A stretch of DNA of 64,000 bases from UBA7430 sp002478765. GTDB taxonomy: Bacteria; Bacteroidota; Bacteroidia; Flavobacteriales; UBA7430. Positions within the stretch are counted from its first letter, which is position 1. Each line of letters starts with the position of its first letter. The notes under the pieces were generated by a model, which made no database searches, had not been told where the DNA came from, and was given only the letters and a program-made list of their open reading frames with translations. The position numbers were made by a program, and so were the translations under genes. Location of the stretch: contig CALSTU010000003.1 of NCBI GenBank assembly GCA_943789355.1, positions 124,001 to 188,000 of the forward strand, given 5' to 3'. Shown here piece after piece: positions 1-7,864 of this stretch.

Positions 1-1973
1 GCGATTGATTTTCTATGGCTGCTGTCAATCCATTTCGTTTCGAGAATTCGATAAGCAAAGTTTGATTGCAGCCGGATTGCATTTGGGCAATCTTGTCGGT
101 GAATTTTTATACCATCTTTGATGGTTGTAAATCCAAAAACTTCATCTCCAGGTATCGGGCTACAGCATTTTGAGTAAGTGTAATTTAACTTTTCATCATT
201 GGCACCAAAGACTAAAGTGTCAAGCTTTAATTCTTCATCTATTGGAATGATTTTATCGATCTTTTTTGAAAGTTTATTTTTGATGTATTGATACCAATTG
301 TTCCGATTTCTTGCAAAATCTTTAATCAATAGGTTGTTTAACACCCCCGTACCTACGTCATAAAAAAGGTCTAAACTTGTTTTGTACTTAAAGTAACTCA
401 TCAACTTGTTGATGGTTTCCTCATCAAAAGGGAGTTTGATGTGTTTTAATTTCCTGCGAAGAATTTCTTTCCCCTCCTCAGCAATTTGTTTTTTCTCATC
501 TTTCAGAGAGCTTTTAATTTTGTTTTTTGCCCGTGCGGTTACGACTATGTTTAGCCAAGATTTTTTAGGTTTTTGTTTTTGAGAACTGATGACCTCTACT
601 TGATCACCACTCTTTAGTTTGTGGCTTAAAGGCACAATTTTACCGTTAACCTTGCAGCCGAGGCAGGTGGCCCCCAGTTGTGTGTGGATGTCAAAAGCAA
701 AATCCAACACAGATGCACCTTTTGGTAGTGTGATTAAATCTCCGTTGGGTGTGAAGACAAAAATTTCTTTTGAAAATAAATTGAGTTTGAATTCTTCCAG
801 AAAGTCAACAGCATTGGATTCTGGGTTTTTCAGCATGTCTCTTATTTGATTGATCCAATCTTCTAGGTTACCCTCTTTGTAATTCCCTTTTTGTTTGTAT
901 TTCCAGTGAGCAGCATATCCTTTCTCAGCTATTTCATCCATACGATCGGTTCGTATTTGTACTTCAACCCATTTGCCATTCGGGCCCATTACTGTTGTGT
1001 GTAAGGATTCATATCCGTTTGCTTTGGGGGTGGAAATCCAGTCACGCAGTCGATCTGGGTTAGGGCGGTAGTGGTCGGTAATTAAGGAGTAGGTTTTCCA
1101 GCAATCCGATTTCTCATTACTTAGCTCGGAATCGATGATGATTCGAATGGCAAATTTATCATAGACCTCATCAAAAGTGACGCCTTGGTTTTTCATTTTT
1201 TTCCTGATGGAAAAAATGGATTTAGGCCTCCCCTTGATCGAGAAAAGTAATTGGTGCCCTTTCAGGGATTCCTTTAGAGGTTTCGTAAATTTTTGAATGT
1301 ATTTAATTCGTGCATTTTTGGTAGCATTCAATTGTTGAATGATTTCATTGTACACATCGGGTTCGGTGTATTTTAGACCCAAGTCTTCGAGTTCTGTTTT
1401 TACAGTATAAAGCCCAAGACGATGCGCTAAGGGTGCGTATATGTAAAGGGTCTCAGAACTGATTTTTTGTTGTTTTTGCCTCGGCATTGCATCCAATGTT
1501 TGCATGTTATGAAGGCGGTCTGCAAGTTTAATCAAGATGACGCGTACATCATCAGATATTGTAAGTAACATCTTTCTGAAGTTTTCAGCTTGAGCTGATA
1601 TGTCTTTTTCAGAAAAAACAGAAATCTTTGTGAGTCCATCAATAATTTGCCGAATCTTGGGATTGAAAATACGCTCCATATCCGCAAGTGTGTAATGTGT
1701 GTCTTCAACGACATCGTGGAGTAGCGCACAGGCAATGGAGGTTGCTCCTAGGCCAATGTCTTTAGCAACAATTTGTGCGACAGCAATCGGATGAAATATG
1801 TAGGGCTCGCCACTCTTTCTTCGGACATCTTTATGTGCTTCGACGGCAAAATTAAAAGCTTGTCTGATAAGTTTTTTATCTTCTCTAGTGATATCACTGT
1901 TGCAACTTCGCAATAGGGTTTTGTAACGTCGTACAATTTCTTTATTCTCCTTTTCTAAGGCTACTTCATCCAT
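1..1973 (-). CDS. rel: RelA/SpoT-family bifunctional (p)ppGpp synthetase/hydrolase, C-terminus cut by window edge
   Basis: This enzyme makes and breaks the alarmone (p)ppGpp in the stringent response. Reading on the minus strand from ATG at 1973, the frame stays open for 657 codons to the window edge; the family is usually 700-750 residues, so the end of the ACT domain is missing. The HD hydrolase domain holds HDVVED at about residues 86-91, so hydrolysis looks intact. The synthetase domain (about 235-350) includes YDKFAIRI and GYESLHTTV. A TGS domain (about 392-455) follows, and then a Cys/His region (KCCSPIPGDEVFGF, about 620) before the ACT domain. Having both HD and synthetase motifs points to a bifunctional Rel rather than monofunctional RelA. 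The start is the first ATG of the frame, just ahead of the conserved region. No stop codon or frameshift is seen. Confidence 0.95.
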   Translation of the reverse strand, partial: MDEVALEKENKEIVRRYKTLLRSCNSDITREDKKLIRQAFNFAVEAHKDVRRKSGEPYIFHPIAVAQIVAKDIGLGATSIACALLHDVVEDTHYTLADMERIFNPKIRQIIDGLTKISVFSEKDISAQAENFRKMLLTISDDVRVILIKLADRLHNMQTLDAMPRQKQQKISSETLYIYAPLAHRLGLYTVKTELEDLGLKYTEPDVYNEIIQQLNATKNARIKYIQKFTKPLKESLKGHQLLFSIKGRPKSIFSIRKKMKNQGVTFDEVYDKFAIRIIIDSELSNEKSDCWKTYSLITDHYRPNPDRLRDWISTPKANGYESLHTTVMGPNGKWVEVQIRTDRMDEIAEKGYAAHWKYKQKGNYKEGNLEDWINQIRDMLKNPESNAVDFLEEFKLNLFSKEIFVFTPNGDLITLPKGASVLDFAFDIHTQLGATCLGCKVNGKIVPLSHKLKSGDQVEVISSQKQKPKKSWLNIVVTARAKNKIKSSLKDEKKQIAEEGKEILRRKLKHIKLPFDEETINKLMSYFKYKTSLDLFYDVGTGVLNNLLIKDFARNRNNWYQYIKNKLSKKIDKIIPIDEELKLDTLVFGANDEKLNYTYSKCCSPIPGDEVFGFTTIKDGIKIHRQDCPNAIRLQSNFAYRILETKWIDSSHRKSI

Positions 1974-2044
1974 CCTGTTTTCGTACTTTGTATAAACTTA
2001 GGGAAATTGTGCTATTCAAAAAGTGAATATGGGAATTTTATACA

Positions 2045-3328
2045 TCAATTAGAAGCAAAAGATTGTTTTTTTACGGGAAGAATTTTTGTTCGTATTTCGC
2101 CGAATCCAATTCGGTAGTTGCCGCATTTTGCATGGGCCTTCATGTGAATTGTATCGTAGTCATTTAAAAATTTTCGATCTGTACCGTCGGGCATTTTGAT
2201 GGGTTTGGTGCCTTTCCAAGTTAGTTCTAGCATAGAGCCGTATGTTTCAGGATTACTTCCGGATATGGTTCCTGACGCCATGATGTCTCCCGCATTGACA
2301 TTGCAACCATTTATTGTGTGGTGGGCTAATTGTTGTGCCATGTTCCAGTACAAGTGTTTGTAATTGGACTTTGTTAGAGAATGAGGCGCAAAGTTATCGG
2401 AGGAAATCTGGACTTCCAATTCAATGTCAATATTTTTTTGACCTTCAAACCTTAAATAAGGTAAGGTGGCGGGATCCTGCTTTTCTCCATTTACTCGAAA
2501 GGGTTCGAGTGCATCAAGCGTTACGATCCAGGGCGAAATGGAGGATGCAAAGTTTTTCCCTAAAAATGGGCCTAGTGGAACGTATTCCCACTTTTGTATG
2601 TCTCTAGCCGACCAGTCATTAAACACGCACATACCAAAAATATAATTTTCCGCTTCAGAGGTTTTAATCTGCTCTCCCAATTCATTTCCTTGACCTGTTA
2701 TAAAGGCCATTTCTAATTCAAAGTCCAACAGTCTTGTTGGCCCGAAGGTAGGTGTTGAAGAGTTTTCCATTAATTGCTGTCCCATAGGTCTGTAGACGTC
2801 AGTACCTGATATAATAATGGAGGATGCTCTTCCGTGGTAGGCGACGGGCATGTGCAACCAGTTGGGTAGTAGTGCGTTTTTTGGATCTCTGAACATACAG
2901 CCTACGTTGTATGCGTGCTGTCGACTCGAGTAAAAGTCTGTGTAGTCCCCAATTTTTATGGGCATCATCATTTCAATTTCCTCCACAGCGTGAAGTACTT
3001 CTTTTTTATGATTAAACTCGGAGTGGTGCTTGTCGTCAAAGATTTCTGCTATCCGATCTCTTACTTGTCGCCACACGGTTTTTTTTAGTTTCAAAAAATC
3101 ATTTAATTTTTTTTTTTGAAAGACATCCCTGTTTAAGGGAATGTTTTTAAAATAGTTTAATTTTTGCAGCAGCCCTAAATCAATGGCAACATCTCCAATA
3201 CGAGTTCCGATGCAAACCTGGTTATTTTGTTTTTTAAACACACCAAAAGGGATGTTTTGAATAGGGAAGTCAGAGTCTTTTGGAACAGAAATCCATGATT
3301 TTCTGTTCGAATCGTTTGCTTTTATCAT
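2045..3328 (-). CDS. fahA: Fumarylacetoacetase
   Basis: Fumarylacetoacetase hydrolyses fumarylacetoacetate to fumarate and acetoacetate, the last step of tyrosine and phenylalanine catabolism, in the cytoplasm. The 427-residue product matches the two-domain FAH family: an N-terminal SH3-like part (PFGVFKKQNNQVCIGTRIGD) and a C-terminal hydrolase domain. Visible family motifs are YTDFYSSRQHA, MPVAYHGRASS, the metal-ligand stretch DFELEMAF, NDWSARDIQKWE and GTISGSNPETYGSM. The frame extends to a TTG at 3349, but the ATG at 3328 (MIKANDSNRKSW) fits the family start and is preferred. The gene is divergent from glyA. The partner genes hppD and hmgA are not nearby, so this step stands alone here. 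Confidence 0.95.
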   Translation of the reverse strand: MIKANDSNRKSWISVPKDSDFPIQNIPFGVFKKQNNQVCIGTRIGDVAIDLGLLQKLNYFKNIPLNRDVFQKKKLNDFLKLKKTVWRQVRDRIAEIFDDKHHSEFNHKKEVLHAVEEIEMMMPIKIGDYTDFYSSRQHAYNVGCMFRDPKNALLPNWLHMPVAYHGRASSIIISGTDVYRPMGQQLMENSSTPTFGPTRLLDFELEMAFITGQGNELGEQIKTSEAENYIFGMCVFNDWSARDIQKWEYVPLGPFLGKNFASSISPWIVTLDALEPFRVNGEKQDPATLPYLRFEGQKNIDIELEVQISSDNFAPHSLTKSNYKHLYWNMAQQLAHHTINGCNVNAGDIMASGTISGSNPETYGSMLELTWKGTKPIKMPDGTDRKFLNDYDTIHMKAHAKCGNYRIGFGEIRTKILPVKKQSFASN

Positions 3329-3357
3329 ATTAACATAAATTTTACACAATTAAGAAT

Positions 3358-3365
3358 TATATTTG
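3358..3365 (+). promoter_or_regulatory. Candidate -7 element for glyA
   Basis: TATATTTG matches the Bacteroidota -7 consensus TAnnTTTG and lies 45 nt upstream of the glyA ATG. No TTG is seen at the expected -33 distance, so this rests on the -7 match alone. Confidence 0.45.
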
Positions 3366-3409
3366 CAAACTAAATTAAGAAAAACAACGCTAACTACGCT
3401 AAAATAATC

Positions 3410-4684
3410 ATGGAAAGAGACCAACAAATTTTCGAGTTAATTCAAGAAGAGCACGAACGTCAGGTTTATGGTATTGAATTAATTGCTTCAGAAAACTTCG
3501 TTAGTGATCAAGTAATGGAGGCTGCAGGTTCTTGCTTAACCAATAAGTACGCTGAGGGTTATCCGGGCAAACGATACTACGGAGGTTGTGAAGTGGTTGA
3601 TGAAGTTGAGCAAATCGCTATCGATCGAGCTAAAGTTTTGTTTGGTGTTGAGTACGCTAATGTACAACCTCATTCTGGGTCACAGGCAAATGCTGCGGTT
3701 TACTTGGTATGTTTAAAGCCGGGAGATAAGATTTTAGGTTTTGATCTTTCTCATGGAGGGCACCTTACTCACGGTTCTTCCGTTAACTTTTCAGGGAAGC
3801 TTTATGACCCTTCTTTTTACGGAGTAGAGAAAGAGACCGGTCGTGTTGACATGGATAAAGTTGAGGCTATTGCGCTTAAAGAGCAGCCTAAATTAATCAT
3901 CTGTGGAGCATCGGCCTATTCAAGAGATTGGGATTATGCGCGTTTTCGTGAAATCGCAGACAAAGTTGGAGCCATCTTGATGGCCGATATTTCTCATCCA
4001 GCAGGTTTGATTGCCAAAGGAGTTTTAAACGACCCTGTTGAGCACTGTCACATCTTAACGACAACAACACATAAGACTTTGAGAGGACCTCGTGGAGGTC
4101 TAATCATGTTGCCAAAAGATTTTGAAAATCCATGGGGGTTAAAAACGCCTAAAGGTAAGGTTCGTATGATGTCTGCTTTATTAAACTCTGCCGTATTCCC
4201 TGGAATGCAAGGGGGCCCTTTGGAGCATGTAATTGCTGCAAAAGCGATAGCTTTTGGTGAAGCGCTTACGGATGCTTATTTTGAATATGCGTTGCAGGTG
4301 AAGAGAAATGCAACTGCTATGGCTGATGCTCTTGTAGCTAAAGGATATGACGTGGTTTCCGGGGGAACGGACAATCATTGCATGTTGATTGATTTACGGT
4401 CGAAGAATGTGACGGGTAAAGATGCGGAAAATGCTTTGGTAAAGGCGCATATTACGGTTAACAAAAATATGGTCCCTTTTGACGATCAATCGCCATTTGT
4501 TACCTCGGGTATTCGTGTGGGTACAGCAGCTCTAACAACTCGAGGTTTAAATGAACAACACATGGTTCAAATTGTTGATCTGATTGATGAGGTTATTTTA
4601 AATTACGAAAATGAAGAAGCTTTAAAAGCTGTAGGTGACAAAGTAAACGAAATGATGGGTGCTTTCCCGATTTTCGCTTCATAG
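3410..4684 (+). CDS. glyA: Serine hydroxymethyltransferase
   Basis: This PLP enzyme interconverts serine plus tetrahydrofolate with glycine plus 5,10-methylene-tetrahydrofolate, the main source of one-carbon units. The 424-residue product is full length. Family motifs visible are ELIASENFVS near the N-terminus, NKYAEGYPGKRYYGG, NVQPHSGSQAN, DISHPAGLIA and TTTTHKTLRGPRGG, where the PLP-binding lysine is K222. The C-terminal domain carries FVTSGIRVGTAALTTRG. The gene stands alone between the divergent fahA and a strong hairpin terminator, so it is probably a single-gene transcript. Start and stop are unambiguous. Confidence 0.98.
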   Translation: MERDQQIFELIQEEHERQVYGIELIASENFVSDQVMEAAGSCLTNKYAEGYPGKRYYGGCEVVDEVEQIAIDRAKVLFGVEYANVQPHSGSQANAAVYLVCLKPGDKILGFDLSHGGHLTHGSSVNFSGKLYDPSFYGVEKETGRVDMDKVEAIALKEQPKLIICGASAYSRDWDYARFREIADKVGAILMADISHPAGLIAKGVLNDPVEHCHILTTTTHKTLRGPRGGLIMLPKDFENPWGLKTPKGKVRMMSALLNSAVFPGMQGGPLEHVIAAKAIAFGEALTDAYFEYALQVKRNATAMADALVAKGYDVVSGGTDNHCMLIDLRSKNVTGKDAENALVKAHITVNKNMVPFDDQSPFVTSGIRVGTAALTTRGLNEQHMVQIVDLIDEVILNYENEEALKAVGDKVNEMMGAFPIFAS

Positions 4685-4710
4685 TTCACTGCTTGATATG
4701 AAATCACAAA

Positions 4711-4736
4711 AGAGGTCGAAAGCGACCTCTTTTTTT
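4711..4736 (+). terminator. Rho-independent terminator after glyA
   Basis: An 8-bp perfect stem, AGAGGTCG / CGACCTCT, encloses the tetraloop AAAG and is followed by six further Ts. Confidence 0.9.
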
Positions 4737-4795
4737 GTCTTACAGATTCTTATTATTGAATTCAAAAACTATCTTTACAGCCCTAAAAGTTTATT

Positions 4796-5887
4796 ATGAA
4801 GTGTGGAATTGTCGGATTGCCTAACGTTGGTAAATCAACCTTGTTTAATTGTTTGTCAAATGCCAAGGCCTTGGCAGCGAATTATCCTTTCGCTACCATT
4901 GAACCTAATGTTGGTGTAATACCAGTGCCGGACGAAAGAATAGCAAAGTTGGAAGCGCTTGTTAATCCTGAGCGTGTGCAGCAAGCTATTGTTGAGATTG
5001 TAGATATTGCCGGTTTGGTTCGAGGCGCAAGTAAAGGTGAGGGGCTAGGAAATAAGTTCTTGGCGAATATTAGAGAGACACAAGCAATCATACACGTGTT
5101 GCGATGTTTTGAAAATGATAACATTACGCATGTAGACGGTTCTATAGATCCGGTTAGAGATAAGGAAACCATCGATATAGAGCTTCAGATCAAAGATTTA
5201 GAGTCTGTAGAGAAAAAGATTGAAACAACGAAGAAAAAATCCAGAACAGGAGATAAAGAGGCGGCAACGACTTTAGCGCTTCTTGAGTTGTATAAATCGC
5301 ATCTTGAGGCTGGGCAGTCTGCACGATCTATTGATTTGACAGAGAAAGAAAAAGAGGTTGTAGAGGATTTAATGCTACTAACCGATAAGCCCATACTTTA
5401 CATATGTAACGTTAATGAGGATGAGGCTATTGACGGTAATGCGCACGTCGATGCCGTTCGTGAGATGATTAAGCACGAGGATGCTCAGTTGCTTGTTATA
5501 GCTGCAGGTATGGAGGCAGATATTATGGAGTTGGACACCTTTGATGAGCGCCAAGAGTTTTTGCAAGACATGGGGTTAGACGAGCCTGGGGTAAAGAAGA
5601 TAATACGTACAGCTTATGCTTTGTTAAAGCTTCAAACCTATTTCACGGCAGGTGTAAAAGAGGTTCGGGCTTGGACCATAAAAGAGGGCTTTACGGCGCC
5701 TCAAGCGGCCGGCGTAATTCATACCGACTTTGAGAAAGGGTTTATTAGAGCTGAGGTTATTGGTTATGATGATTATGTTTCTTTGGGTTCTGAGTTGGCT
5801 TGTAAGGAGGCTGGTAAATTGTCCATTGAGGGGAAGGAGTACATCGTTCAGGATGGAGATGTGATGCACTTCAGATTCAACGTTTAA
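4796..5887 (+). CDS. ychF: Redox-regulated ATPase YchF (Obg-like ATPase)
   Basis: YchF is a universally conserved P-loop protein of the Obg branch that hydrolyses ATP and associates with ribosomes. The 363-residue product matches the bacterial length. The P-loop is GLPNVGKSTLFN at the N-terminus and the G3 motif is DIAGLVRGASKGEGLG. The G4 region reads YICNVNED in place of the usual NKxD, as expected for a subfamily that prefers ATP. A coiled coil lies near residues 125-160 (KDLESVEKKIETTKKK), and the C-terminal TGS-like domain contains FFTAGxKEVRAWTI-type sequence (here YFTAGVKEVRAWTI) and VQDGDVMHFRFNV. It stands alone between the glyA terminator and parE. Confidence 0.97.
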   Translation: MKCGIVGLPNVGKSTLFNCLSNAKALAANYPFATIEPNVGVIPVPDERIAKLEALVNPERVQQAIVEIVDIAGLVRGASKGEGLGNKFLANIRETQAIIHVLRCFENDNITHVDGSIDPVRDKETIDIELQIKDLESVEKKIETTKKKSRTGDKEAATTLALLELYKSHLEAGQSARSIDLTEKEKEVVEDLMLLTDKPILYICNVNEDEAIDGNAHVDAVREMIKHEDAQLLVIAAGMEADIMELDTFDERQEFLQDMGLDEPGVKKIIRTAYALLKLQTYFTAGVKEVRAWTIKEGFTAPQAAGVIHTDFEKGFIRAEVIGYDDYVSLGSELACKEAGKLSIEGKEYIVQDGDVMHFRFNV

Positions 5888-6017
5888 TTGTTGATAAAGT
5901 TGTGTAGAGCTTTCAGTTAATCTGCTCAATCGAATACGTATAATTTTTTATTTTTAGAAAGTAGTATAGTTTTAGTCTATGCTACTTTTCTTTTTCAGAA
6001 AACATTCAAGAACTCTT

Positions 6018-7862
6018 ATGGCAGAGAATCAATATACAGAGGATAGTATCAGGTCCTTAGACTGGAAGGAGCACATTCGTATGCGTCCGGGAATGTACAT
6101 TGGTAAGTTAGGCGACGGAACGGCGCACGATGACGGGATCTACATACTCCTTAAGGAAGTGGTAGATAACTGCATCGATGAGTACGTCATGGGGCACGGA
6201 AAAAATATTGAAGTAAGTGTTCGCGGGAAAAAAGTTACCGTTCGGGATTACGGTAGAGGTATTCCACTTGGAAAAGTGATCGACTGTGTTTCCAAAATTA
6301 ACACCGGAGGGAAGTACGATTCACAAGCTTTTAAGAAATCCATAGGATTGAATGGTGTTGGTACAAAAGCCGTAAATGCACTTTCCGATTATTTTAGAGT
6401 TCAATCGGTTAGAGACGGGCAAACGAAAGTTGTAGAGTTTCAACAAGGAGAAGTTACCCTCGAAGAAGCGATTCAGGAAACATCGGTGAGAAAAGGAACA
6501 CGGGTTTCCTTTATTCCGGACGAGGCGATCTTTCACAATTTTCGCTATGTAAATGAATACGTAGAGAAAATGATGTGGCACTATGCCTATTTGAATACCG
6601 GGCTCACGATGCTCTACAACGGTGAGAAGTTTCATTCTGAAAACGGACTTTACGACTTGTTGAATAATGAGATCGAAAAAGGTACGACCCACTATCCAGT
6701 AATTCATTTAAAAGGTGACGATATTGAGATCGCGATGACCCATATGCGAAATCAATATGGCGAGTCCTATCATACCTTTGTAAACGGTCAGCATACCACT
6801 ATGGGCGGAACCCATCAGGCCGCTTTCCGAGAAGCAGTCGTAAAAACGATTCGCGAGTATTACGGAAAGAATTACGAAGCCTCTGACATTCGTCAGGCTA
6901 TAAATGCAGCCATCAGCATCAAGGTTATAGAGCCGATTTTTGAATCTCAAACAAAAACTAAATTAGGGTCTACTGATATGGGGCCTGATTTGCCTACGGT
7001 ACGAACTTTTGTAAACGATTTTGTGAAGAGTAAGCTCGACAACTACCTTCATAAAAATCCTGAAGTTGCCGATGCGATTCAGAAGAAAATATTACTGGCC
7101 GAACGAGAAAGAAAAGATTTGGCTGGAATAAAAAAACTCAGCAGAGAGCGTGCTAAAAAAGCCAATCTTCACAATAAAAAATTACGCGATTGTAGGGTGC
7201 ATTATAGCGATATCAAGAAAGAGCGACGGTTAGAAACGACCCTGTTTATTACGGAGGGAGATTCTGCCAGTGGTTCCATTACGAAATCGCGCGATGTTAA
7301 TACACAAGCCGTTTTTAGTTTAAAAGGTAAGCCTTTGAACTCATACGGCTTGACCAAAAAGATCGTTTATGAAAACGAAGAATTTAATTTAGTTCAGGCA
7401 GCATTAAATATCGAAAATGGTTTGGAAGATCTTCGTTACAACAACGTGGTCATTGCAACCGATGCCGACGTAGATGGTATGCACATTCGTTTGTTGCTGA
7501 TCACATTCTTTTTGCAATTCTTCCCGGAGTTAATTCGCGAAGGGCATTTGTACATTCTTCAAACGCCATTGTTTAGAGTTCGCAACAAAAAAGAAACCAT
7601 CTATTGTTACGATCAAAGTGAAAAAACATCAGCTATCGAAAAGCTGAAAGGAAAATTGGAGATCACCCGCTTTAAAGGTTTGGGTGAGATTTCACCCAAC
7701 GAATTTAAAGGCTTCATAGGGAAAGATATTCGTTTGGAGCCTGTAATGATAGGCAAAGAACAAACCATCGCTGAAATGTTGAAGTTTTACATGGGTAAAA
7801 ACACCCCCGATCGTCAGCAATTTATCATTGAGAACCTACGCGTAGAAAAAGGAGTTGAATAG
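6018..7862 (+). CDS. parE: DNA topoisomerase IV subunit B
   Basis: This is the ATPase subunit of the type IIA topoisomerase that decatenates daughter chromosomes, acting with the parC product 2 nt downstream. The start is taken at ATG 6018 (MAENQYTEDSIRSLDWKEH); the frame runs 13 codons further upstream without similarity. The 614-residue product has the GHKL ATP site (EVVDNCIDE, then DYGRGIPLG and GLNGVGTKAVNALS), a transducer domain, and the TOPRIM domain starting at TEGDSASGSI with the acidic triad TDADVDGMHI. Opening with IRSLDWKEHIRMRPGMYIG is typical of the Bacteroidota ParE branch rather than GyrB. The two genes almost certainly form one transcript. Confidence 0.95.
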   Translation: MAENQYTEDSIRSLDWKEHIRMRPGMYIGKLGDGTAHDDGIYILLKEVVDNCIDEYVMGHGKNIEVSVRGKKVTVRDYGRGIPLGKVIDCVSKINTGGKYDSQAFKKSIGLNGVGTKAVNALSDYFRVQSVRDGQTKVVEFQQGEVTLEEAIQETSVRKGTRVSFIPDEAIFHNFRYVNEYVEKMMWHYAYLNTGLTMLYNGEKFHSENGLYDLLNNEIEKGTTHYPVIHLKGDDIEIAMTHMRNQYGESYHTFVNGQHTTMGGTHQAAFREAVVKTIREYYGKNYEASDIRQAINAAISIKVIEPIFESQTKTKLGSTDMGPDLPTVRTFVNDFVKSKLDNYLHKNPEVADAIQKKILLAERERKDLAGIKKLSRERAKKANLHNKKLRDCRVHYSDIKKERRLETTLFITEGDSASGSITKSRDVNTQAVFSLKGKPLNSYGLTKKIVYENEEFNLVQAALNIENGLEDLRYNNVVIATDADVDGMHIRLLLITFFLQFFPELIREGHLYILQTPLFRVRNKKETIYCYDQSEKTSAIEKLKGKLEITRFKGLGEISPNEFKGFIGKDIRLEPVMIGKEQTIAEMLKFYMGKNTPDRQQFIIENLRVEKGVE

Positions 7863-7864
7863 TT

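Noticed and set aside
4756..4777. TTG and TATCTTTA as a ychF promoter
   Set aside because: The spacer is only 11 nt and the last base of the -7 element does not match, so the pair is not convincing.
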